This document shows positions 1-5,362 of a stretch of 10,622 nucleotides of DNA, in pieces. The first letter of the stretch is position 1; each line of letters opens with the position of its first letter. Location: contig QKGK01000564.1 in NCBI GenBank assembly GCA_003250455.1, positions 1 through 10,622 on the forward strand. Reading direction: 5' to 3'. A model generated the notes under the pieces. The model searched no databases, was not told the origin of the DNA, and saw only the letters and a list, made by a program, of their open reading frames with translations. This DNA is from Chloroflexota bacterium (GTDB lineage Bacteria > Chloroflexota > Anaerolineae > Anaerolineales > UBA11579). Made by a program: the position numbers and the translations under genes.

Positions 1-33
1 CCTTTGCACGTTCAAATGAACCACAGATGGATA

Positions 34-111
34 TTAGTAATTAGCTGTAATCACCGCCAATAGGATCACAACAACAAATGATACATATGAATATGTCAAT
101 CTTCTGGGCAT
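34..111 (-). CDS. Possible small single-pass membrane peptide (25 aa), unconfirmed
   Basis: A 25-codon ORF reads on the minus strand from ATG at 111-109 to TAA at 36-34. It starts with MPRRLTYSY, followed by a run of about 13 hydrophobic residues (SFVVVILLAVITA) and NY. The two arginines before the hydrophobic run fit an inside-positive single membrane helix or an uncleaved signal anchor. A GAGGT ribosome binding site lies at 121-117, five bases before the ATG. No strong promoter is evident, although AT-rich TAGAAT/TATATA-like sequence lies about 30 bases upstream. The frame stays open past the TAA to the window edge, so it could also be the start of a longer gene broken by a stop. No homologue is recognised. 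The support is only the RBS plus the hydrophobic pattern. Confidence 0.3.
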   Translation of the reverse strand: MPRRLTYSYVSFVVVILLAVITANY

Positions 112-245
112 TTTCTACCTCAATCAATGGGTTATATATATTCTATCCCCTAAAGATTAAGCCCTGAATAACTATTTGTTAAGGTTTATTAAAAATCCAA
201 AACATATCCCCTGTTTTGCTGATTTCTTGTCACTCAAGTTCCATG

Positions 246-251
246 TATAAT
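246..251 (+). promoter_or_regulatory. Candidate -10 box for the PH-domain gene
   Basis: TATAAT at 246-251 is a perfect -10 hexamer. Its best upstream match, TTGTCA at 227-232, is only 13 bases away, so no well-spaced -35 is present. If used, transcription would start near 258. That excludes translation from the ATG at 250, which overlaps the box, and favours the ATG at 301. Confidence 0.4.
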
Positions 252-300
252 GAATGTAGAAACCAACCTGAACCACTTAAACTCGAATGAGGTATCCAAA

Positions 301-633
301 ATGGAAATGGATTCAAATCCTGTTTATACGTTTCGCGTCCACTGGCTCAAAGGTATTTTTGCCCCCTCTCGTCTAATCGGGCAAAAGTTGATTGTCTACC
401 GCACCAAACTGATACTTGAGACCGGCATCTTCCGCAAAGACGAGCGCATTATCCCTATTTCAAAGGTGACCGACATCCGCGTCACCAAAGGATGCGCTGC
501 CGGTGTTTTGGGGTATGGGAACATCTATATCGAAACCGCCGGAACCGGGTCTTCCGAAATTTCGGTAGTGGATATCGACAGCCCGGATTACGCCAGAGAC
601 CTGATCGTCCACCTCATCGATCAAAACGAATAA
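301..633 (+). CDS. Small bacterial PH-domain (bPH_2-like) protein
   Basis: This 110-residue protein matches the bacterial pleckstrin-homology fold seen in YdbS/YdbT-type proteins. Residues about 26-110 contain the typical strand pattern: YRTKLILETGIFRK, then ERIIPISKVTDIRV, then GYGNIYIET, and a final helix (DYARDLIVHLI). Proteins with this domain often carry membrane helices. This one has none, so it appears to be a stand-alone soluble or peripheral domain, and its ligand or partner is unknown. I chose the ATG at 301 because GAGGT at 289-293 sits seven bases before it and because a TATAAT box overlaps the alternative ATG at 250, which would add 17 residues. It is monocistronic, with a strong terminator 18 bases after the stop. 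The domain call is fairly secure; the cellular role is not known. Confidence 0.8.
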   Translation: MEMDSNPVYTFRVHWLKGIFAPSRLIGQKLIVYRTKLILETGIFRKDERIIPISKVTDIRVTKGCAAGVLGYGNIYIETAGTGSSEISVVDIDSPDYARDLIVHLIDQNE

Positions 634-651
634 TAGACACCTATCCTCCGC

Positions 652-686
652 AGCCGTGAGTCTTAATTCTAAGCTCACGGCTTTTT
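652..686 (+). terminator. Rho-independent terminator after the PH-domain gene
   Basis: AGCCGTGAG (652-660) pairs perfectly with CTCACGGCT (674-682), with three more pairs (CTT/AAG) inside, and is followed by a T run at 682-686. It ends the transcript of the gene stopping at 633. Confidence 0.85.
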
Positions 687-746
687 AATTTAATCTCTGC
701 CAAGATTCGTAACACATCCAGATATAGTTTTATCAATATATTGCAC

Positions 747-783
747 TGTTATAATTGACAAAATATGACTAAATAGGTATAAT
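747..783 (+). promoter_or_regulatory. Strong sigma-70 promoter with a second overlapping -10
   Basis: TTGACA (755-760) and TATAAT (778-783) are both perfect hexamers separated by exactly 17 bases, predicting a start near 790. A second TATAAT at 750-755 carries an extended -10 (TGT at 747-749) and could give a start near 762. Both face the ABC-ATPase remnant (from 832) and the photolyase gene (from 1049). This is the only good promoter found for the photolyase, implying a leader of about 260 bases. Confidence 0.8.
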
Positions 784-831
784 ATCTGAATTAACTGGGC
801 TAATGGTACCCCCCTCCACAATGTTGGCAGG

Positions 832-963
832 ATGAAAGACCGCACAATTAATGTTGACCAATTGACAAAAACCTGCAGTGCGGAAATTACCGCCGCTGAT
901 CAAATGTCACTGCAAGTAAACTCAGGAGAGATCTTCAACTTCCCTGACCCCTTGATTTACTGA
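832..963 (+). pseudogene. Truncated N-terminus of an ABC transporter ATP-binding protein
   Basis: A 43-codon ORF starts with MKDRTINVDQLTKT and continues to AADQMSLQVNSGEIFNF. This is the usual opening of an ABC-type ATPase (pattern I-x-V-x-x-LTK, then AVD-x-x-SLQV-x-x-GEIFGFLGPNGAGK). The resemblance stops at the point where Walker A should begin: the sequence reads NFPDPLIY and then TGA, so no P-loop, signature motif or Walker B is present. It cannot bind ATP and is best read as a remnant left by a deletion. The start has a poor ribosome site (GGCAGG is too close), although a consensus promoter lies about 50 bases upstream. I recognise the family from the motif pattern only. The alternative is a chance or regulatory leader ORF. 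Confidence 0.55.
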
Positions 964-1052
964 ACGACTGGTTGAAAACTTCTGCCATTTACGCCCTGGT
1001 TTTGTTCGCCCTCCGGGTGCACACCAAACACAAATCAAACGAGGACAAATGA
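948..1052 (+). pseudogene. Possible C-terminal fragment of a membrane protein, overlapping the photolyase start
   Basis: In a different frame from the ABC remnant, an open stretch after a TGA at 945-947 reads PLDLLNDWLKTSAIYALVLF and continues ALRVHTKHKSNEDK before TGA at 1050-1052. The hydrophobic run followed by a basic, polar tail looks like the last transmembrane helix and cytoplasmic tail of an integral membrane protein. It has no start codon of its own. Its stop overlaps the photolyase ATG as ATGA, a junction typical of translationally coupled genes. It may be the surviving end of a permease or another gene that once preceded the photolyase. Thirty-odd codons could also be open by chance, so this is tentative. 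Confidence 0.3.
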
Positions 1053-2485
1053 AAAAAAGCATCTGGTGGATCCGGCGGGATATCCGGCTGCACGACAACA
1101 CCGCCCTCCAGGCGGCCCTGGTAGCCAGCCCGAATGTCATCCCGGTATTCATCTTTGACCCCCACCTTTGGCAAAGCCCTAATCTGAGCGATCCAAAAGC
1201 AGCCTTCCTGGTAGCAAACCTGAAGGAGTTACACCAACAGCTGAAAAAACTCGGCGGCAGGCTGGTCATCCGTTACGGACACCCGCTGGAGGAGCTAAAA
1301 AAACTTACAGACCAATACCAGGTGGACGCGATATTTGCTGAAGCTGATTTCACGCCATACGCACGCCAGCGGGATGCAAGCATCGCGCAGCACCTCCCGC
1401 TCAGGCTGGTGAATGGGTCAACCGTCCTCCATCCCGAACTCGTTATGAAATCAGACGGAACCCCTTACCAGGTCTACACCTCCTTCATGCGTCAATGGAA
1501 AGCAGCTTACGCAGCCAAACCAATTCTATTATTCGACCCACCCAAGCACATCTCCACCCCAACCGATATCATCTCTTCGGAATGGCCAAACCTCCCCTAT
1601 CACCCGGCCCAAACTGGATTCCCTGCCGGGGAACAAGAAGCAATTCAACGATTGGAACATTTCGCCCAGGGAGAAAACCCGCCGGTATATCAATACAGCG
1701 AAAACCGCAACCGCCCTGACCTGAATGCAACTTCCCAACTATCCCCATATTTCCACCTGGGGATCCTTTCTCCTCGGTTGGCAGTCCATCACGCTTACAG
1801 AGCCATGCATTACGCACAGACTACGGCGCAGCGGGACAGCGCAGAAATCTGGCTGAATGAACTCATTTGGCGCGAATTTTTCAGCTATATTCTCTTTCAC
1901 TTTCCCCGGGCAAGCCGCCAATCCTTCCAGGAGCAATACCAGCAAATCCCCTGGCGGGAAGACCAGGAAGATTTCGTTGCCTGGAAAACCGGCCGCACCG
2001 GCTACCCGATCGTGGATGCGGGCATGCGCCAGTTGGCTGCCACTGGATGGATGCACAACCGCCTTCGCATGGTAACGGCATCATTCCTGGTCAAAAATCT
2101 GCTGATCAACTGGCAGTGGGGAGAGTCCTGGTTTATGCAGAACCTGATCGACGGTGACATCGCCGCCAACAACGGCGGTTGGCAGTGGGTTGCTGGCACC
2201 GGAACAGATGCAGCCCCATATTTTCGCGTCTTCAACCCCATCTCGCAGAGTAAAAAACACGACCCGGACGGCGATTATATCCGGCGCTGGGTGCCGGAAC
2301 TGCGCAACGTCCCACAGCGGTATATCCACACCCCGTGGAAAATGGAAACAGCAGAACAATCCACTACCGGTCTGATAATCGGCAAAGAATACCCATACCC
2401 CATCGTTGATCTGGAATTTTCGCGCCAGCGCGCCCTGGAAACATATAAGAAAGCCAAATTTAAGTATTCAGCTATCCGGTCTTAA
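1049..2485 (+). CDS. phrB: Deoxyribodipyrimidine photo-lyase (class I CPD photolyase)
   Basis: This FAD enzyme uses blue or near-UV light to split cyclobutane pyrimidine dimers in DNA. At 478 residues it has the normal length. The N-terminal alpha/beta antenna domain (about 1-130, IWWIRRDIRLHDNTAL) is followed by the all-helical FAD domain (about 200-470), with TSQLSPYFHLGILSPR at 228-243, ELIWREFF at 271-278, TGWMHNRLRM at 332-341 and DGDIAANNGGWQW at 368-380. By alignment from memory to the E. coli enzyme, the electron-transfer triad is W302, W355 and W378, the flavin asparagine is N374, and the substrate-contacting Glu/Trp are E271 and W274. All are present, so it should be active. GAGGA at 1041-1045 precedes the ATG. 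Its start overlaps a possible membrane-protein fragment, and a hairpin terminator follows directly. A cryptochrome-DASH is unlikely given the E. coli-like motifs. The antenna cofactor cannot be told. Confidence 0.95.
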   Translation: MKKSIWWIRRDIRLHDNTALQAALVASPNVIPVFIFDPHLWQSPNLSDPKAAFLVANLKELHQQLKKLGGRLVIRYGHPLEELKKLTDQYQVDAIFAEADFTPYARQRDASIAQHLPLRLVNGSTVLHPELVMKSDGTPYQVYTSFMRQWKAAYAAKPILLFDPPKHISTPTDIISSEWPNLPYHPAQTGFPAGEQEAIQRLEHFAQGENPPVYQYSENRNRPDLNATSQLSPYFHLGILSPRLAVHHAYRAMHYAQTTAQRDSAEIWLNELIWREFFSYILFHFPRASRQSFQEQYQQIPWREDQEDFVAWKTGRTGYPIVDAGMRQLAATGWMHNRLRMVTASFLVKNLLINWQWGESWFMQNLIDGDIAANNGGWQWVAGTGTDAAPYFRVFNPISQSKKHDPDGDYIRRWVPELRNVPQRYIHTPWKMETAEQSTTGLIIGKEYPYPIVDLEFSRQRALETYKKAKFKYSAIRS

Positions 2486-2514
2486 AACAAAAAGGCCCAT
2501 TCCTGGGCCATTTT
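2486..2514. terminator. Bidirectional terminator between photolyase and MFS genes
   Basis: GGCCCA (2494-2499) pairs with TGGGCC (2504-2509) around a TTCC loop. On the minus strand it is followed by TTTTTGTTTT (from the A-rich 2484-2493), a good tract for the MFS transcript. On the plus strand it is followed by ATTTTGCTT, serving the photolyase. The two genes converge here. Confidence 0.8.
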
Positions 2515-2540
2515 GCTTACAGATTCATCCAAAAATATGT

Positions 2541-3884
2541 TTACTTTTCGAGGTCGGCTAAAGGCACCGGGTCGGGGGTGTGTCCACCCAATCCATCTGC
2601 AGGTTCTTCTATCACTGAGGCTGGCTGCACATTCATATTATTGCTCTCCACCTGAACCACTGCCGGGATCATCAGGCCAACAAATCCCATTGCAATGCAG
2701 AAGATCCCTGCAATGCGGAACCAGGCCTGGATCCCGATCACATCCGAGATCGGCCCGGCAACCGCCAGACCAATCGGCGCCATTGCCCCTGAGAGGCTGC
2801 CCAACAAAGCAAACACGCGTCCCTGCATATCCGGCGCTACCGAACTCTGCATGATCGCCCCAATTGTCCCGTTGACAATCGGCAGGCTGAATCCAGTCAG
2901 CCCCGCAGCGATGAGCGCGAAAGTAAACAAATCAGATGGCAGCAGCCCCTGGGTCATGATTCCCGTCCCCAATAAGACAAGCCCGACCATCGAGGTTAAA
3001 ATCTTCTTCTTAAAACCACCCCAAACGCCTAACAGCAAACCGCCCAGGATCACGCCAATCCCAAACAGGGAGTTGAAAGTACCCAACTGTAAGACCGTGC
3101 CTCCAAAATGTTCTTTCACCAGCAGCGGGTTTAGCGCCCCGGTGGGAGCCAGCAAAAAGTTCAGAGAAGCAGCCATCAGCGCAATGATCAGCAGGCCCTT
3201 CCACCCCCACACATAGCGGAAGCCCGCTTTCATATCTTCAAAGTAAGTGGCCGATTGGCCGCTGAGCGCTTCGCTTTTCGACCGGTCTGGTTGGGGAAAT
3301 TCAAAAAAGGCTAACCCCAACATGGCCACGATTGCGGATAGCACATCAATCGCCAGGATCCATTGTAAAGACAAAGCTTCATACAAAATGGCACCCAGCG
3401 GCGCCGCAATGATATTTAAGCCGCCGTTCAGCATCTGATTCACGCCCTGGACACGCGCCAGGTGCTCCAGGGGAACCATCAAAGACGTGGAAGCCGCCAT
3501 CGAGTTGCCATGGAAACCACCTGCAACCGCACGGATGAAAAGCACCACATAGATCTGCCAGATTTGCACATCGGTGAATGCGAACATCAGCGCTAGCCCC
3601 AGGGTCGCCAGCGCCACCACACCGTCTGCTACCAAAATCGTCCTTTTACGGTTCCAGCGGTCGATCAGGGGGCCAATGAACGGCCCCAACACCACGGTTG
3701 GCAGCATCCCGACCATGCTGCTGATCGCCAACACAGTCGCCGAACCGGTGGTCACAGTCAGATACCAGATCACCGCAAACCCCACCAATTGGCTGCCCAG
3801 CAAAGAAATTGCCTGCCCGGTCCAAATGGTGAAGAATCGCTTCTTCCAGGGGATTCCATCCTTAACACTAAATTGAGTAGCCAT
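2541..3884 (-). CDS. MFS efflux transporter, DHA3 (macrolide/enterobactin-exporter-like) family
   Basis: This 447-residue inner-membrane protein has about twelve predicted helices and is likely a proton-driven exporter. The start region (FFTIWTGQAISLLGSQL) and the loop 2-3 motif A (GPLIDRWNRKR, residues 71-81) are typical of the DHA3 branch that includes MefA-type macrolide pumps and EntS. Helix 5 contains LNGGLNIIAAPLGAILY, and the second half repeats the pattern (ITSMVG-type loop, then SLPIVNGTIGAIMQ and DMQGRVFALLGS). A hydrophilic tail of about 30 residues closes it. The substrate cannot be inferred. GGAGG (3894-3890) lies five bases before the ATG. It is monocistronic: its own promoter lies at 3973-4001 with a palindrome over the start site, suggesting repression, and a terminator lies downstream. 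No regulator gene is adjacent. Confidence 0.88.
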   Translation of the reverse strand: MATQFSVKDGIPWKKRFFTIWTGQAISLLGSQLVGFAVIWYLTVTTGSATVLAISSMVGMLPTVVLGPFIGPLIDRWNRKRTILVADGVVALATLGLALMFAFTDVQIWQIYVVLFIRAVAGGFHGNSMAASTSLMVPLEHLARVQGVNQMLNGGLNIIAAPLGAILYEALSLQWILAIDVLSAIVAMLGLAFFEFPQPDRSKSEALSGQSATYFEDMKAGFRYVWGWKGLLIIALMAASLNFLLAPTGALNPLLVKEHFGGTVLQLGTFNSLFGIGVILGGLLLGVWGGFKKKILTSMVGLVLLGTGIMTQGLLPSDLFTFALIAAGLTGFSLPIVNGTIGAIMQSSVAPDMQGRVFALLGSLSGAMAPIGLAVAGPISDVIGIQAWFRIAGIFCIAMGFVGLMIPAVVQVESNNMNVQPASVIEEPADGLGGHTPDPVPLADLEK

Positions 3885-3959
3885 TACAGCCTCCGTATTA
3901 ATCTTCTGCTTCCCTATATACTTATAACCAATGTGAAATAATCTTTAGTCGATTTGAAA

Positions 3960-3975
3960 AATAATGTCCATTATT
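3960..3975. promoter_or_regulatory. Palindromic candidate operator over the MFS transcription start
   Basis: AATAATGTCCATTATT has two perfect 7-base arms around a 2-base centre. It overlaps the last three bases of the -10 box and is centred close to the predicted start site, a classic position for a repressor. A wider pair, AAAATAAT and ATTATTTT, nests around it. AT-richness makes chance palindromes more likely, so the functional claim is inference. Confidence 0.5.
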
Positions 3976-4001
3976 CTAAATTATTTTCAATTTATCGTCA
4001 A
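3973..4001 (-). promoter_or_regulatory. Sigma-70 promoter of the MFS gene
   Basis: On the minus strand TTGACG (4001-3996) and TAGAAT (3978-3973) are spaced by exactly 17 bases, each one base from consensus. The start is expected near 3966, giving a leader of about 80 bases to the ATG at 3884. Confidence 0.75.
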
Positions 4002-4060
4002 TAATAATTAAATTTTCTTATTTTTATTTAATATTTCTTTATTTCCCCCAGTCCAATGCA

Positions 4061-4094
4061 CCAATAACAAAAGGCCGGTGATTTACCGGCCTTT
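4061..4094 (-). terminator. Terminator of the His-rich membrane protein gene
   Basis: AAAGGCCGGT (4070-4079) pairs over 10 bases with ACCGGCCTTT (4085-4094), with a 5-base loop. On the minus strand a TTTTGTTATT tract follows at 4070-4061. It lies 27 bases past the stop of the gene ending at 4122. Confidence 0.85.
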
Positions 4095-4121
4095 CCCTTT
4101 TCTACTAAAAACAAACGAGTG

Positions 4122-5159
4122 TTATGCCAACACCTTCCGATCTGAATTCTCAACTTTCCGCTCACTGAACCATCTGGCAAGCCGCAGCCCCAGCCCAATC
4201 AGGCCAGACAGCACAAACACAAGCACATAATCGATCACCGGAATGCGGATAATCTCATTCAGGGCAGCCCAGCCACGCTGGCTGTACACCACCAAGGCCA
4301 AACCGCTGTACCCCAGCACAAACATATATTTCACCCAATTTTTCAAGCCCAACCCGTGCATCTGCGTGATGATAAAAATGCCGCCAAAGCCAAAGAAGAA
4401 CATCGGCCACAGTCCCGCCCCCTGGAACACCGCTACCATGGTGCCATGCACCAACACCGTCCCCTCCTGTACAAAAGTCCACCACTTGTTTACGTGGATA
4501 CGGGAAAAGAACAGGCTTCCCTGAAGCATCAGCAGGAACATGTAAAAGAATCCCACCAGGTGACCTGGCGTAGCAACTGCGGGATGATACCAAAAAGTGT
4601 ACACAGTCGCCCAGGAGAAGAAATACCCGTGATAGCGCCGCACAAAATCAACCACCGGCCTGGAGATTGATGCAGGCTTTCCAAAGAACATCCCCCGGCG
4701 CCGGTTCTCCATGATCAGCACCAGGACCAGCAGAACCACTACGGATCCCTGCGAGCTCCAGATGGAAACGTCCTGTGCCAGTCCGTCGTACCACAGATGC
4801 GTTTGCAGGACATGCAAGAGGACAAAGAACGCATTTACACCCAGCGCAATCCAGTTAATTTTATGCAGTCCTTTGGTGTATTTTTTTACCCTGGTTTGGG
4901 CATAATAGATCAGTCCCCAGAAAACAAATTGGTGCACCAGATAAAATCCCCAGGCAGTCGCACGCGTCCAGAAAGTGGGTTCAGGCAGTTTCCAGTAATA
5001 CCACGAAGCTCCCCGATCCGGCAGAAGCGCCACAGAATCCAGTTGGCTTCCCAACCCCCAAATCAGAGCGGTCAGCAGCAAGCTGGCCAATACCCCCCAC
5101 AGCGCAGCAGCAGTACTGGTGCCCGTTGTTTTCTTTGTTTCAGAATTTATTGTAGACAT
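4122..5159 (-). CDS. Uncharacterised polytopic membrane protein, histidine-rich
   Basis: I do not recognise a family for this 345-residue protein. It has roughly nine or ten hydrophobic helices, including about 18-38, 68-88, 101-120, 136-150, 200-217, 250-268, 277-293 and 306-327, and a charged C-terminal tail (SERKVENSDRK). Ten histidines lie mostly at or near helix ends: H76, H99, H116, H121, H177, H192, H200, H222, H238 and H268, in contexts such as HVLQTHLW, YHPAVATPGH, RIHVNKWW, VHGTM and MHGLG. The segment 177-270 is also rich in Trp, Tyr and Phe. This pattern is compatible with metal or haem binding or a membrane-embedded enzyme, but that is inference. The start at 5159 is chosen because GGAGA (5170-5166) is six bases upstream and the promoter predicts transcription from about 5182. 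That rules out the in-frame ATG at 5198. It is a single-gene transcript with its own terminator. Confidence 0.8.
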   Translation of the reverse strand: MSTINSETKKTTGTSTAAALWGVLASLLLTALIWGLGSQLDSVALLPDRGASWYYWKLPEPTFWTRATAWGFYLVHQFVFWGLIYYAQTRVKKYTKGLHKINWIALGVNAFFVLLHVLQTHLWYDGLAQDVSIWSSQGSVVVLLVLVLIMENRRRGMFFGKPASISRPVVDFVRRYHGYFFSWATVYTFWYHPAVATPGHLVGFFYMFLLMLQGSLFFSRIHVNKWWTFVQEGTVLVHGTMVAVFQGAGLWPMFFFGFGGIFIITQMHGLGLKNWVKYMFVLGYSGLALVVYSQRGWAALNEIIRIPVIDYVLVFVLSGLIGLGLRLARWFSERKVENSDRKVLA

Positions 5160-5188
5160 GCACATTCTCCTGGGAACGATATGTGCCA

Positions 5189-5217
5189 ATTCTATCAATT
5201 TTTATTCTTTTTGTCAA
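5189..5217 (-). promoter_or_regulatory. Strong sigma-70 promoter of the His-rich membrane protein gene
   Basis: On the minus strand TTGACA (5217-5212) and TAGAAT (5194-5189) are spaced by 17 bases, with TGA directly before the -10 giving an extended -10 element. The start near 5182 leaves a leader of about 23 bases to the ATG at 5159 and includes its GGAGA ribosome site. Confidence 0.85.
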
Positions 5218-5219
5218 TG

Positions 5220-5237
5220 TTTTGCAAATATTTTGCA
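5220..5237. promoter_or_regulatory. Repeat element just upstream of the -35 box, possible activator site
   Basis: TTTTGCA occurs at 5220-5226 and again at 5231-5237, exactly 11 bases apart, and the inner part GCAAATATTTTGC (5224-5236) is a perfect 5-3-5 inverted repeat. It ends three bases from the -35 box of the promoter at 5189-5217. It could be an activator site or a phased A-tract UP-like element. Confidence 0.4.
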
Positions 5238-5256
5238 CACATATAATTATCACAAT

Positions 5257-5284
5257 AAAAATGGGTGGTGTGCCACCCATTTTT
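5257..5284. terminator. Second terminator downstream of lgt
   Basis: AAAAATGGGTGG (5257-5268) pairs over 12 bases with CCACCCATTTTT (5273-5284) around a TGTG loop. The A/T ends make it able to work on either strand. It lies between lgt and the promoter of the next minus-strand gene, so it would insulate that promoter from read-through. Confidence 0.75.
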
Positions 5285-5312
5285 ATTAAACTGAATGTCA
5301 TTCCGTTAAACA

Positions 5313-5337
5313 AAGGCGAGGAGCTGATCCTCGCCTT
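5313..5337 (-). terminator. First terminator downstream of lgt
   Basis: AAGGCGAGGA (5313-5322) pairs over 10 bases with TCCTCGCCTT (5328-5337) with a 5-base loop. On the minus strand TTTGTTT follows. It starts 26 bases after the lgt stop codon. Confidence 0.8.
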
Positions 5338-5362
5338 AATATTCCGTCAGAACCCTACCCGG

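Larger units (their letters stand above)
1..300. other. AT-rich intergenic region before the PH-domain gene
   Basis: Apart from the possible 25-codon minus-strand ORF at 34-111 and a candidate -10 box at 246-251, I see nothing recognisable here. There is no tail of an upstream gene, no tRNA-like fold and no long repeat. Confidence 0.5.
634..1048 (+). other. Intergenic region with promoter and gene remnants
   Basis: This stretch holds the terminator at 652-686, the tandem promoter at 747-783, the ABC-ATPase remnant at 832-963 and a possible membrane-protein tail at 948-1052. The AT-rich DNA at 690-790 gives way abruptly to coding-like composition from about 830, consistent with decayed genes. 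Confidence 0.6.

Noticed and set aside
3900..4060. AT-rich stretch as a possible mobile-element boundary, origin or riboswitch
   Set aside because: No direct repeats, DnaA-box clusters or transposase fragments are seen. A promoter and operator explain part of it, and the rest looks like simple AT-rich spacer.
5160..5198. Longer start (ATG at 5198) for the His-rich membrane protein
   Set aside because: The start lies upstream of the predicted transcription start (about 5182) and inside the promoter spacer, while ATG 5159 has a well-spaced GGAGA.
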